Origin: Spirochaetota bacterium
GTDB lineage: Bacteria; Spirochaetota; Spirochaetia; Treponematales; Rectinemataceae
DNA: 64,000 nt
Assembly: GCA_029265615.1 (NCBI GenBank)
Contig: JAJUIB010000010.1
Coordinates: 44,043-108,042, forward strand
Direction of reading: 5' to 3'
Part shown: piece by piece, positions 51,447 through 60,799 of the stretch
How the letters are laid out: each line of letters starts with the position of its first letter
How positions within the stretch are numbered: the stretch's first letter is position 1
Position numbers and translations under genes: made by a program
Notes under the pieces: model-generated
What the model was told of the DNA's origin: nothing
The model's input: the letters and a program-made list of their open reading frames with translations, nothing else
The model's database searches: none

Positions 51447-51785
51447 CTACGCCTCCATCCGCTCGAGGGCTTCCTCGATGCTTTGCGTTATGGGGAAGTA
51501 TCCCATCAGCTTCGTGAGCTCGATGACCTTCTTCACCGAGCCGTGGATGTTCGTGATCACGAGCTTCAAATTCAGCTTTTTGATCGTCGAGCAAATGTAG
51601 ATGAGGGCGCCGATGCCGCTCGAATCGATGTAGTCCACGTTCTCGAGGTTGATGATGAAGCGCTCGACCTTTTTTTCGAGCATCTTCATCACAAGTTCCT
51701 TGAGCCGGTACGAGTTGTACAAATCCATCTCGCCGTTCACGTCGATGATGTAGTTCTCACCGCTCTTCCGAATCTTCAGTTCCAT
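51447..51785 (-). CDS. STAS-domain anti-sigma factor antagonist
   Basis: 112 residues, the standard SpoIIAA/RsbV size. The phospho-acceptor Ser is in VDYIDSSGIGALIYICS (about 50-66). The fold is visible in FIINLENV and LKLVITNIHGSVKKVIELT. Its phosphorylation by the adjacent kinase and dephosphorylation by the adjacent PP2C would set partner binding. It lies between the two, 22 bp after the phosphatase gene. Confidence 0.92.
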   Translation of the reverse strand: MELKIRKSGENYIIDVNGEMDLYNSYRLKELVMKMLEKKVERFIINLENVDYIDSSGIGALIYICSTIKKLNLKLVITNIHGSVKKVIELTKLMGYFPITQSIEEALERMEA

Positions 51786-51807
51786 GCGCGTGCGGGCTCC
51801 TCTCCGC

Positions 51808-53751
51808 TCAAAGCTTGACCTTCATGACGAAAACGGTCTGGTCGTCGTGCTGCCGCGATCGGCCGGCGAACTCGAGGACCTCGCCCCGGATCGCCTCCGC
51901 CATATCCCGTGCCGGAAGATCCTTGTAGCGCAGTATGGCATTGCCGAGGTTCTTCCGGCCAAATTGCCTTCCTTGTTCGTTCATGGCCTCCACGATGCCG
52001 TCGGAATAGAGGACGAGGGCGTCACCCGCGCGGAGGCGAAGGCGCTTTGCGGCGTATGTCGTCCCTCGTTCGACGCCGATCGGTATGCTCTTGATGTCGA
52101 CCGTCTCGATCGCATCTGCATCCCTGCGGTAGATGAGTAGGGGCTGGTGCGCGGCGTTCGCGAATTCGGCCTCCCCCGAGCGAGTGTCGACGGAAATAAG
52201 CGCAAGGGTGGCGAACTGATCGGTTTCGACCTTGCCGCAAAGGCCACGGTTGATCCAGGCAAGAAGGGTGGCTGTGTCCTTCGCGGAATTGGTAACGAGG
52301 TGGAGCATCGCGCGGATCATCGCCATAACGATGCCCGCCGCGACCCCCTTGCCCGCGACGTCACCCGCCGCGAGCAATACACGTTCGGGACGAGTCTGGA
52401 TCGCATCGTAATAATCGGAGCAGACCCCCCGCGCGGGCGAGGTGCTCGCGCCGAGGGCGATACCCGAAATTTCCGGGAATTTGCGAGGCAGGATGGTCTT
52501 CTGTATGCCCTCTGCGATCGCCGCCTCGCGGTCGATATCTCCGCGCTCGGCGGCCTCGAGGAAGGAGAAGGAGTTCGCGATAGCGATGGAACCGAAGTTC
52601 GCAAGGAGTTTGGCGCGATCGAAATCACGTTCGCCAAAGGCCTCGCCAGAGGACTTGGCGAGGGCGACCGCACCAATCACCCGGTCGCGAACCACAAGCG
52701 GCGCGGCAATGAGCGAAGAGAGGCGAAGCCAGTCCTCCTCGCCATTGCGTGCGATTCGAGGGTCGGCTGCCGCATCGGGGATGTACAACTGTTTACCCCC
52801 CTGTGCCACCTCGCCAAGAAGCCCTTCTCCCAGACGAAAACGCGCATGGCGCACGTAGTCCGCAACACGCTCCTCGGAACGCGGAAGGCTTTCGGGGAGG
52901 CGCCAGGGAGGAGCGAAGCGGCCAGAGACCGCGCGCACCGCAACCGCCTCATCGAATTCATCGGCGAGGAGGATCGCGGCGCCGTCGGCGCCCACTTTTT
53001 CCGCCATCGCCGCCGCCATGCGGTCAAGGACTTCCTGGATCGAAAACTCAGCTTTGACCGCAGAGCCCGAGGCGAGAAGGAGGTCGTAGAGGTTGTCGAT
53101 GGACTCCTCGTAATAGGCGACGGCCCCGACGAGCTCCTCGTGGAGCTCGTCGACGAAGCGAAATGCGAATACAAGGCCGAGGGCGTAGAACAGAGGAACA
53201 ACAAAGGCCTGAAAGGCAAAGGATGAGCGGCCCAAAAGCGCGCCCAATGCCAGGTAGAACAAGGCTCCGCCGAGATGGTAATACCGTCCGCGCACGAGAA
53301 GGAGGGGCCCGGGCGAATCGGCGCTCTGGCGGCTCCGCCCGGCGAGCGCGAAGGCGAAAAAAATAGGGACGAGGGCGATGACGACAAGAACCTCGGCGGG
53401 AAGGCCAGGCGCAAGGCCGAGCGCAGCTTTGAGGGACAAAAGAAAAGCGGCAACGAGGCTAAAAGCAAGAGGCAGCCATAGGCCGAGTCGGGAGCCCAGG
53501 GCGCGGGCATGTACCGAGCACAGGAGGCCAAAAAACACAAGATCGGAAGCTTGATACACCGCCTCGCCCGGAAGGACCGCATACAAAAGGTCGCGAAGCA
53601 CCAGAAAGCCTGCGAGGATGGCATAGCCGCTCATCACGCCTTCTGTCTCTCTGCCGCGCAAAGAAAGAAACACGGCGAGGAGAATGAGCGCGAGGAAGAG
53701 TTTGACAAGGAGGGGGCCGCTCGCAGCCGCCACAAAACCCGCCTGAACCAT
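51808..53751 (-). CDS. membrane PP2C (SpoIIE/RsbU-type) phosphatase with GAF domain
   Basis: 647 residues from ATG at 53749-53751 with AGGGG upstream (an in-frame TTG is one codon earlier). The N-terminal half has about six membrane segments (LLVKLFLALILLAVFLSLRG, YAILAGFLVLRDLL, LVVIALVPIFFAFALA). A GAF domain follows (about 235-390, KVGADGAAILLADEFDEAVA). The C-terminal phosphatase (about 430-647) keeps the metal-binding Asp residues in SDYYDA, AAGDVAGKGVAAG, YSDGIVEA and RQHDDQTVFVMKV. It should dephosphorylate the STAS protein on an envelope signal. Confidence 0.93.
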   Translation of the reverse strand: MVQAGFVAAASGPLLVKLFLALILLAVFLSLRGRETEGVMSGYAILAGFLVLRDLLYAVLPGEAVYQASDLVFFGLLCSVHARALGSRLGLWLPLAFSLVAAFLLSLKAALGLAPGLPAEVLVVIALVPIFFAFALAGRSRQSADSPGPLLLVRGRYYHLGGALFYLALGALLGRSSFAFQAFVVPLFYALGLVFAFRFVDELHEELVGAVAYYEESIDNLYDLLLASGSAVKAEFSIQEVLDRMAAAMAEKVGADGAAILLADEFDEAVAVRAVSGRFAPPWRLPESLPRSEERVADYVRHARFRLGEGLLGEVAQGGKQLYIPDAAADPRIARNGEEDWLRLSSLIAAPLVVRDRVIGAVALAKSSGEAFGERDFDRAKLLANFGSIAIANSFSFLEAAERGDIDREAAIAEGIQKTILPRKFPEISGIALGASTSPARGVCSDYYDAIQTRPERVLLAAGDVAGKGVAAGIVMAMIRAMLHLVTNSAKDTATLLAWINRGLCGKVETDQFATLALISVDTRSGEAEFANAAHQPLLIYRRDADAIETVDIKSIPIGVERGTTYAAKRLRLRAGDALVLYSDGIVEAMNEQGRQFGRKNLGNAILRYKDLPARDMAEAIRGEVLEFAGRSRQHDDQTVFVMKVKL

Positions 53752-53847
53752 CAACGATCCCCTGCCGTACGGTCAATCGAATGCCGCGGAGTCCACGCAG
53801 GATCCGCAAACGCGCGCTGGCGCCCCTACATGACACCAGCCTGGGGA

Positions 53848-53877
53848 AGTGTAGCACCCGCGTAAATCCGGCGTCAA
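53848..53877 (-). promoter_or_regulatory. sigma70-type promoter for the phosphatase-STAS-kinase operon
   Basis: On the minus strand TTGACG (53872-53877) is followed after 18 bp by TACACT (53848-53853). It lies about 97 bp before the phosphatase ATG. No ORF is present between the PilZ gene and this operon. Confidence 0.6.
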
Positions 53878-53923
53878 GTTTATCCTTGCTTCGATAGAAC
53901 AGCGTACACGCGACGGGAAGACT

Positions 53924-54283
53924 TTAGGCTTGCGCGACGGCGTAGTACTCCCGAATGCGGTTAAAGGCCGAACGCTCGGTTACCGGCAAGCTAGCAAGTT
54001 CAAATCCGGCCTCGACCCCTCCTTCTACCGGAAGCACCCAGCGAACGCATGCATCGAGGGTGAAGATGTCGATGCCGATCTCTTCAAAAGAGATCTCCAC
54101 GCTGAGGAGACGGCCAGAGGCGAGCTCAAAACGCTCGGGGAAAATACCGCGGAAGCCACGCTCGCTCACATCGGCGATGAATCCGACAACCCCTTCCACA
54201 GAAACAAGAACCCGCGCAAAGCTCCGGTCACGGCTCGCGGCGCGGCGCTCAGGTCCACCGCGGGCAATGAAATCGCCGCTCAT
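53924..54283 (-). CDS. single-domain PilZ protein
   Basis: 119 residues with a canonical PilZ domain: RxxxR at Arg14-Ala-Ala-Ser-Arg18 and DxSxxG at Asp38-Val-Ser-Glu-Arg-Gly43, the c-di-GMP contacts. The rest follows the PilZ beta barrel (VRWVLPVEGGVEAGFELASL) and ends in a short helix. Its ATG overlaps the stop of the upstream ATPase gene (ATGA), implying joint production. No output domain is fused, so it probably acts by binding another protein, perhaps that ATPase. Confidence 0.9.
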   Translation of the reverse strand: MSGDFIARGGPERRAASRDRSFARVLVSVEGVVGFIADVSERGFRGIFPERFELASGRLLSVEISFEEIGIDIFTLDACVRWVLPVEGGVEAGFELASLPVTERSAFNRIREYYAVAQA

Positions 54284-54858
54284 GGCGCCGCCTCGAGTTC
54301 GGGAACGGGGTTGAGCTCCCGCCGCGCCACGCCCGGCGAAAGAATGGGAAGGCCTAAGTCGATGCGCGTACCACGAACCGCCCCCGAGAACCAGGGGCAG
54401 GGTTTGTTCTCGCGGTCGACAAAGGAGAGCCGGAAGCGGGGAAACACCGTTTTCGCGACATAGATACCCATTCCGAAACGACTTCCTCCATACCGCTCCC
54501 GGTACGCCGCAAATGCGGCGCCCATGAGATCGATCCGATCGACGGGCTCGTCGAGCTTGTAGGGTAGCCGCGAGGGATCGAAACCGCGGCCTGCATCGAG
54601 GATGGTCACGGACAGCTCGTTGTCCCGGGCCTCGATGCCGACCCGCACCGGCTCGCCGACACCGCGCTCCCTGTGGGCGCGTAGCGAATTAGAAACGAGC
54701 TCAAGGAGCGCATAAGAAACAAGCTCGCCCTTGACGGGGAGGGGCGGATAGCCTATCTCCGCAAAGGACTCCACCGCCCGGCGGAACTCCTCGCTCGGAG
54801 CGAATTCAAGGAGTAATGACTCGTGCCTTTGCGCTCGATACACTATACAAGGCGCCAT
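54280..54858 (-). CDS. GHKL (histidine-kinase-like) ATPase
   Basis: 192 residues from ATG at 54856-54858; the frame is open upstream only in antisense to the next gene. It has an N box (LLELVSNSLRAHRERG), a G1 box (LDAGRGFDPS), a G2-like segment (RFGMGIYVAKTVFPRF) and a final GTRIDLGLP strand, but no His phosphorylation helix or sensor domain. It may be a kinase for a serine/threonine target or a nucleotide switch. It is translationally coupled to the PilZ gene downstream and divergent from the large gene at 54922. Confidence 0.82.
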   Translation of the reverse strand: MAPCIVYRAQRHESLLLEFAPSEEFRRAVESFAEIGYPPLPVKGELVSYALLELVSNSLRAHRERGVGEPVRVGIEARDNELSVTILDAGRGFDPSRLPYKLDEPVDRIDLMGAAFAAYRERYGGSRFGMGIYVAKTVFPRFRLSFVDRENKPCPWFSGAVRGTRIDLGLPILSPGVARRELNPVPELEAAP

Positions 54859-54921
54859 GGTAGTCGCGTCCGCCCTTAATCCTACGCCGCGATGCGGTCG
54901 AAACACAAGGTCGTAAGTCCG

Positions 54922-57900
54922 ATGATCGGCATATTCATCAAAATACCCTTTCACGCCCAGATTCGGCGAGCCGATCGCGAGCTCGCGGCGGCTCTCGTAG
55001 CGGCGGCGACAGAGGCGGCAGCCATCTATGGCGCCCGCGCGATGAGCCTCGACGAATCGTTCTTCCTCGGTTTCGACGAAACCCTCGGTTGCGCGGCCCT
55101 CCGGGCCGCGGAAGCCGCCCGCTGGCTTGATGCACGGCTTGAGCGTCTTGCAGGTCGCCTTCACGGCTTCAATATCATTATCGGCGCACATCCCCTCAAC
55201 GCGGAAGAACTTCATCGCTCGCTCAAGCGGAGCTGGCACGAAGTCAGAGGCGATGGGCTTTTCGCCAATCGGGAGGCCGCCACCGCGCTTACAGGCTACC
55301 TGGAATTCGACGAGGGGGCCGACATCCGACCGGTGCGGCGCTTTTGCTACGCTATGCCGGCGCTTCCAGCCGGCTACAGCGACCCTGCGCCCGCAGGGCC
55401 GGCGCTTGAACGCTTCATCGACGAGGTGGGCAGACACGGCATCGGCGAGACGGGAACAAGCCTCCTCCTCGCCATCGGGCCGGGGGATTCGCCCGAACGT
55501 CATTTGGACGCGGCCCTGCGCGTTCTGTATGGTGAAGAGAGCGTTGCCTTTCAACGTCTTCGTGCGGCGGCAAATACCCCAGCGCCCTTCGGGCCCTTTC
55601 TTACGGCCTTGGCGGCCCCCCTTCCTGCGACCTTTGCGGCGCTTCTTTCCGCACCCGAAAAAGCCATGTTCGAGGAACTTACGCCGGTCGCCGACTTTCT
55701 CGCAGCTTCACCGTATCGCGTGGGCTACTCGGCGGCGATTCGTACGCGGGTCAAACTCCTTGCAGCGACACGCCTCAAACTCTATGCGCGAAGCCTGCGC
55801 GCGCGAGGCCTACCGGCCTTTCTCATTCTCGAAGGGCTTGAGCGCTTTCCGCAAGAAAGCGTCGAACTTGTCCGCGAGCTCAGCGTCGAAGGCCTCGGCG
55901 ACGAAAGCCTGATCGTCCTTGCCGCGGCAGAGCGTCCTCCTCTCGGTCTTGGCCTTTCGCGGCCGCGCATTCTCGCAGCCCCCCCTCCCGCGCCGAGCGT
56001 TGTCGCCGATGCCGCGCGAAGGGGAGCGGAGGCGCTTGCAAGCGAGTTCATGAGCGAGCGCACAAGGGATTCCGCCGACCTCCGCGATGCGGGCGAATGG
56101 GTGCGCGGCCTTGCGAGCCTTGCCGAAGGCGATCCCTACCGGCTCAGGCTCGCCCTTGCGCTGGCGAAACGACGCAGCGGCATGGAGACGCCCTTCCCTC
56201 ATGCGCCTCAAAGCACCGAGGAGCTCTTGGTTCTCGTGCTCGAGACCTATCCGCCTGAATACGCCGAGCTCCTCATCGCGCTCGGCCTTGCGGAGGATGT
56301 GCTCGATGATGCGCGGACGGAAGAGTTCCTCTCCTCGGCGGGCTTCATGCCGGGCATACGCCCCCTTCTCTACGATGCATTCGCCGAACTCGGCCTCCTC
56401 ACCCGCGGCGCACTCCCCCGCCTTCGCCGTCCTGAGGCACCGGCCTGCGCGCGGAAGGTCCTCGCCGACGAAGGGGCAGCCATCGAGCGCGTGTTTGTCG
56501 AACACCTTGTTACCCTTCATGCGGCACGGCGGATACTGCCTTCCGTCGCCCTCTACCGCCATATAACGCCGAAACGCTACGCTCCTGAAAGCGTGCCTCA
56601 GGGCGCGCAGGACGCACCACGCATCGAGCACAGCCGTTTTCTCCTCGACTGTATCGTCGCCGATGCCTTGTATGGCCCCTCGGAACCCTCAGGCGCTCAA
56701 GCCCTCGACGCAGGGCTTGCAGAACTCGGACCCTTCTTGAAGGCTTCCTCCGCCGCGGACGCCGAAGAGGCGGCGGCACACCTTGCGGCTCTCGAAGCGA
56801 AATCGCTCGAACCCGGCGCCGATCCACTCACCGCGGCGGTGGCGGCGCTCGCGCGCGCCGAAGACGAATACGCACGCGGCAGGCCTCTGGCGGCGGCCTC
56901 CCTCGCAAAACCAGCGCTCATCGGTCTGCACGGCTTGGCGGCGGCTCGCGCCGAAGCTCGGGCGCATCGCCTTCTTGGGCTTGCCGCGCTCGCGCAAACG
57001 CAGGTTCAGGAAGGAGCCGATTACCTTGCAAATGCCTACGACATCGCATCCGGCCTTTCAGATCCCTATGAGTGCTTCCAAGCGGCGTTCGCGGATGCGG
57101 GCGCGGAGCTCGTCCTTGGCGATCTGCGGCGCTCGGAACAGCGCGCCCACCAAGCCCAGGACTGGGCTCGGCGGGCATTCCGCGCGGACTGGGAGGCGGC
57201 CTGCGACTTCCTGCTCGGACGACTTGATTTCGAGCTCGGGGACTATGAAAAAGCCGCGGAGCGCTTCGGTGCCGTGCGCGCGGCGGCACGGATATACGGC
57301 GAGACGGAAGCTGCGCGACGCGCCGAAATCTGGGCGGGCCGCGCATCGGCGTACCGCGGAGCCTCGCATGAAGCGCGAGAACTCCTCATGCGGCACAGTG
57401 GTGATGCTGAAGCGCTTTTCTTCCTGGCCGAATGCACCCACTGGGAAGGGAACTTTTCGGAAGCGGCGGATCTTGCCGTCCGAGCGCTTAGCGCCTGCCG
57501 CGAACGGAGCTATTTCCCCGCGGAGGCCCTGGTCTGGGATTCCGGCTTCGCCGCCTTTGAGGCCCGAGCGCTGGGCTTCGGCCGCTCGAGGAGCTACCTG
57601 GCGGACCAAATTGCCGCCTTTGCGGCCTTCGCGCAGGCGCGCGCCAAGGGGAGCGCCGAGTTCGTTCTCGACATAGCGGCAAAAACCCGCGAGGAGCGGC
57701 TTGCGCTCATCCATCCAGAGGCGCATCGCTATCACTTTTACTGTTACCTTGTCCTTGTCGCCATAGGTAGCGGTCCACTCGATCCGGACACCGTACTCTC
57801 AAAAGCATTCAAGGCGCTCCAGACACGTAGCGCCCGTCTCGAAGATGCGGCGCTTAAGGACAAATTCCTCGAACAAAACCGTTGGAATCGCGAGCTTGTC

Positions 57901-57930
57901 GCCGCGGCCCGGCAAAAGAAACTCCTATGA
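54922..57930 (+). CDS. large ATPase-like/TPR protein without a P-loop
   Basis: 1002 residues from ATG at 54922 (MIGIFIKIPFHAQIRRAD); an in-frame ATG at 54892 would add ten. The N-terminal part (to about 130) distantly resembles a nucleotide-cyclase-type region. A central part (to about 480) has a Walker-B-like AFLILEGLERF and a following ESLIVLAAAERPP strand, as in STAND ATPases, but the expected GxxGxGKT is replaced by LAIGPGDSPERH. The C-terminal half (about 620-1000) is helical and TPR-like (ARAEARAHRLLGLAALAQTQ). It could be a degenerate cyclase-ATPase-TPR signalling protein. Specific function unknown. Confidence 0.8.
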   Translation: MIGIFIKIPFHAQIRRADRELAAALVAAATEAAAIYGARAMSLDESFFLGFDETLGCAALRAAEAARWLDARLERLAGRLHGFNIIIGAHPLNAEELHRSLKRSWHEVRGDGLFANREAATALTGYLEFDEGADIRPVRRFCYAMPALPAGYSDPAPAGPALERFIDEVGRHGIGETGTSLLLAIGPGDSPERHLDAALRVLYGEESVAFQRLRAAANTPAPFGPFLTALAAPLPATFAALLSAPEKAMFEELTPVADFLAASPYRVGYSAAIRTRVKLLAATRLKLYARSLRARGLPAFLILEGLERFPQESVELVRELSVEGLGDESLIVLAAAERPPLGLGLSRPRILAAPPPAPSVVADAARRGAEALASEFMSERTRDSADLRDAGEWVRGLASLAEGDPYRLRLALALAKRRSGMETPFPHAPQSTEELLVLVLETYPPEYAELLIALGLAEDVLDDARTEEFLSSAGFMPGIRPLLYDAFAELGLLTRGALPRLRRPEAPACARKVLADEGAAIERVFVEHLVTLHAARRILPSVALYRHITPKRYAPESVPQGAQDAPRIEHSRFLLDCIVADALYGPSEPSGAQALDAGLAELGPFLKASSAADAEEAAAHLAALEAKSLEPGADPLTAAVAALARAEDEYARGRPLAAASLAKPALIGLHGLAAARAEARAHRLLGLAALAQTQVQEGADYLANAYDIASGLSDPYECFQAAFADAGAELVLGDLRRSEQRAHQAQDWARRAFRADWEAACDFLLGRLDFELGDYEKAAERFGAVRAAARIYGETEAARRAEIWAGRASAYRGASHEARELLMRHSGDAEALFFLAECTHWEGNFSEAADLAVRALSACRERSYFPAEALVWDSGFAAFEARALGFGRSRSYLADQIAAFAAFAQARAKGSAEFVLDIAAKTREERLALIHPEAHRYHFYCYLVLVAIGSGPLDPDTVLSKAFKALQTRSARLEDAALKDKFLEQNRWNRELVAAARQKKLL

Positions 57931-57975
57931 GTACACAGCTACAGTCCCTCGGGCCGCGCCGGCCCGGCAAAAGAA
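57905..57975 (+). repeat. 16-bp direct repeat spanning the end of the large gene
   Basis: cggcccggcaaaagaa occurs at 57905-57920, inside the last codons of the large gene, and again at 57960-57975 in the gap after it, 55 bp apart. The copy suggests a local duplication of the gene's tail. Confidence 0.65.
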
Positions 57976-58015
57976 GCTACTTTAAGCGTAAGCAGCACGC
58001 GCCCGTGTCGCGGCC

Positions 58016-58993
58016 TTGACCGTCCCTCGCCCCGTGGCCCATACTCACCCCCCCGTGCGCCCGCTTTCAGGTTGCTGCTACCATGCCGCCCGCGGCTTCC
58101 TCGGCCACCTCCTCGCCGAACTCCCCGACCGCGATCGCCTGGACGGAGAACTCATCACCGTCCTCGGGCCGCCACGGCGCGTCTATTGGACGCGCAATGT
58201 GTGGGAAACACCTTTTGTTTTTGACTTTTCCTCGGTTGGCGAGGCGGCGAAGCTCCTTCGCGGCATTCAGCGGAACTGGGCACCCTATCCGACACGGCAC
58301 CACCGCCGAACTGCACTCATCGCGGAAAAACTCCCGCCCCTCCCCCATAAGCCCAAGCGCTTCCCCTTCGAACTTCCCACCGCGCCCATGGGCGCCTTCA
58401 TGCTCCTTGACGAGCATACGATGCTCGCAAGCCCCCAGTGCTCGAGCCCCTTCCCCAATGGCGAGTTCGAATTCGAAGAGGACCGCGAAGGCCCGCCAAG
58501 CCGTGCTTACCGAAAGCTCTGGGAAGCCCTTGCGCTTGCGGGGGTCATGCCGCAGCCTGGAGAAACCTGCGTGGATGCAGGCGCAGCACCCGGCGGCTGG
58601 ACCTGGGCGCTCGCCGGCCTCGGGGCCGAGGTGCTCGCGATCGACCGGGCCCCGCTCGAACCGCGCATCGCAGCCCTTCCACGCGTGCGGAGCCTGAGGC
58701 ACGATGCATTCACCCTCAGACCCGACGACATCGGACCCGTCGACTGGCTCTGCTCCGATGTGATCTGCTACCCCCCTGCCCTCCTCGCCTGGGTGGAGAA
58801 ATGGCTCGAATCGGGCCGCGCCCGGAATTTCATCTGCACCATCAAAATGCAGGGATCCTCATTCGACAAAGCGACAACGGACCGCTTTGCGGCCATTCCC
58901 GGCTCGCGCGTCATCCACCTCTGGCACAACCGTCACGAACTCTGCTGGATCAAGGTCGAAGGCGATCGGGGCTCAGGCTCGCCCCACGCTTAA
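58016..58993 (+). CDS. RlmM-like SAM-dependent ribose methyltransferase
   Basis: 325 residues from a TTG at 58016; GTG codons at 58034 and 58052 are alternative starts, and none has a clear ribosome site. The C-terminal FtsJ-like domain (about 165-320) has the SAM motif CVDAGAAPGGWTWALA (about 183-198), Asp in LCSDVICYPP, Lys in CTIKMQG and Glu in HELCWIKVE, in the K-D-K-E order of 2'-O-ribose methyltransferases. The N-terminal part is shorter than the THUMP region of E. coli RlmM (366 residues). It probably methylates C2498 of 23S rRNA or a related site. Confidence 0.82.
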   Translation: MTVPRPVAHTHPPVRPLSGCCYHAARGFLGHLLAELPDRDRLDGELITVLGPPRRVYWTRNVWETPFVFDFSSVGEAAKLLRGIQRNWAPYPTRHHRRTALIAEKLPPLPHKPKRFPFELPTAPMGAFMLLDEHTMLASPQCSSPFPNGEFEFEEDREGPPSRAYRKLWEALALAGVMPQPGETCVDAGAAPGGWTWALAGLGAEVLAIDRAPLEPRIAALPRVRSLRHDAFTLRPDDIGPVDWLCSDVICYPPALLAWVEKWLESGRARNFICTIKMQGSSFDKATTDRFAAIPGSRVIHLWHNRHELCWIKVEGDRGSGSPHA

Positions 58994-59095
58994 AAAAGGC
59001 CACGCGGGACAACGAGACTCCAATCGGAATCACGCTTCGAAAAAATCGAGGGATTTTCCTTGATTTCTCAGCGCGGGTGGCTAGACTAGGAGTAA

Positions 59096-60799
59096 ATGAT
59101 GGATCCGCTAGTATCCGTTCTCGGGCCCAAGGTAGGGGGAATCCGTGTTGTCCCCATCGTAACCAAGATCTCTGCTCTGTTCACGGTTTTTCTCCTCGTC
59201 TCGAATTTCGCCTCCAACTACATCAACCTCACCTTGAACCGCGGCGAGCTCGTGCGGCTTGCGAACAAGCTCCTCGTCAAGGACCTTGCCGAGCTCTACG
59301 GATTCGCATCGAACCAACACGAGATATTCACCTTCAGCGAGAACCTCGCCGAGGCGAAAAAGTCAATCGAGGAGAACGCGCGCTCGAACCTCCAGAGGGA
59401 GAGATCCGTCGCCTTCGGCGTGCGCCCCGACGGCGGCGTTTTTTTCTGGGCTTCGAAACTTCAGGCGCCTATGTCGTTCGAGGACGAGAAGGCGCTTACT
59501 GCGATGCACGAGGGGGGGGCTCAGGATGCGCAGCGCGAGGGGAAGATCAACTTCACGCTAAACGGTGCCGCGTACTTCGGCGTCTACAAGTTTAGCGACA
59601 AGTGGAACTGCTACATCATCCGTGCCGAGGAGATCGCGGAATTTAACAAGGAAACCAACGTGATTTTCGCGCAGGTCTCCGTGATCATCTTCGCCATGAC
59701 GGCCGTCTGCATTATCGTCGGTGCAGTACTCGTCCAGCGGATACTGCGCTTTGTAAAGCGCATAACGCATGGCGTTATGAAGATGCAGGACGAGCAAAGC
59801 CTCGACCTCATCGATCTTGCAGGGGCACCCAACGACGAGATAACCTACCTCGGCACCGCGCTCAACTCCCTTTCATCGACCATCGACAACCTTATGGGCA
59901 TTTTCCGCCGCTTTGTCACCAAGGATATCGCGCTCAAGGCCTACCGGGAACGGGAAGTCAAGCTCGAAGGCTCGAAGCGCGAACTCGCCATCCTGTTCTC
60001 CGACATCAAGGGCTTCACCTTCATGACGGAGACCCTGGGTAACGATATCATCGACGTCCTCAACCTTCACTACCAGCGCGCCATCCGCCGCATCCATGAG
60101 CAAAAAGGAATTGTCGGCTCAATCATCGGCGACGCGCTTCTTGCGATCTTCGGCACGATGCTCGAATCGGGCGACAACAAGTCCGTCGAAGCGCTCCGGG
60201 CGGCCTATCTCATCCAGGAGGTCGCGGCGGAACTGCGCAAGGACATTTCGATGAGGCGCGAGGAGACCATCAGGCGGCGCGGCGCCCTCACCGAGCGCGA
60301 GGAGCTCATTTTTCGCGCCGTCATGCTCGAAGTGGGCGTCGGCATCGATGGCGGAGAGGTGTTTTACGGCAACATCGGCTCCTATGAACGCATGACGAAC
60401 ACGGTCATTGGCGACAACGTCAATTCAGCATCGCGGCTTGAGGGCCTTACGCGCATCTACCATGTGCCGGTCATATGCTCGGAGTACATACGGGACGAAG
60501 CGGAGCCTGCCACAAACGAGTACCGCTTTGTCGAAATCGACACCGTGCAGGTCAAAGGGAAGACCCAGGGCAAGCGCATTTACTGGCCAGTCAGGCGTGC
60601 CTACATCGACGAGTCCCTCGAGCGTGAACTCGCCTCCTTTAGCGCAGGCCTTGCGCACTATTACGGAGGCGATTGGCCGCTTGCGCGGCAGGCCTGGGAG
60701 TCCTGTAGCCTCCCCCTCTGCGAGGTCTTTAGGACCCGGATTCAGGGTGGCGTAGCCCCCGAGAACTGGAACGGCATATGGGCGATAACGACGAAATAA
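59096..60799 (+). CDS. membrane class III adenylate/guanylate cyclase
   Basis: 567 residues; two ATGs in tandem (59096 and 59099) follow AGGAG, the second with better spacing. Two transmembrane helices (about 22-43 and 198-222, VSVIIFAMTAVCIIVGAVLV) enclose a periplasmic sensor region. A HAMP-like helix and a cyclase domain (about 300-500) follow. Catalytic features are ELAILFSDIKGFTFMTETLG (metal Asp), GSIIGDALLAIFG (second metal Asp) and TVIGDNVNSASRLEGL (Asn and Arg of the transition-state site). It is followed by two genes in an operon. The layout resembles the treponemal adenylate cyclase locus from memory. Confidence 0.93.
   Translation: MMDPLVSVLGPKVGGIRVVPIVTKISALFTVFLLVSNFASNYINLTLNRGELVRLANKLLVKDLAELYGFASNQHEIFTFSENLAEAKKSIEENARSNLQRERSVAFGVRPDGGVFFWASKLQAPMSFEDEKALTAMHEGGAQDAQREGKINFTLNGAAYFGVYKFSDKWNCYIIRAEEIAEFNKETNVIFAQVSVIIFAMTAVCIIVGAVLVQRILRFVKRITHGVMKMQDEQSLDLIDLAGAPNDEITYLGTALNSLSSTIDNLMGIFRRFVTKDIALKAYREREVKLEGSKRELAILFSDIKGFTFMTETLGNDIIDVLNLHYQRAIRRIHEQKGIVGSIIGDALLAIFGTMLESGDNKSVEALRAAYLIQEVAAELRKDISMRREETIRRRGALTEREELIFRAVMLEVGVGIDGGEVFYGNIGSYERMTNTVIGDNVNSASRLEGLTRIYHVPVICSEYIRDEAEPATNEYRFVEIDTVQVKGKTQGKRIYWPVRRAYIDESLERELASFSAGLAHYYGGDWPLARQAWESCSLPLCEVFRTRIQGGVAPENWNGIWAITTK

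Noticed and set aside
54859..55554. Extended GHKL ATPase gene of 424 residues
   Set aside because: The extra part is antisense to the large plus-strand gene, and ATPase-like sequence begins only after the ATG at 54856-54858.
59060..59087. TTGATT and TAGACT with 16-bp spacing before the cyclase gene
   Set aside because: Transcription would start about at the ATG and leave out the AGGAG ribosome site, so a functional promoter here is doubtful.
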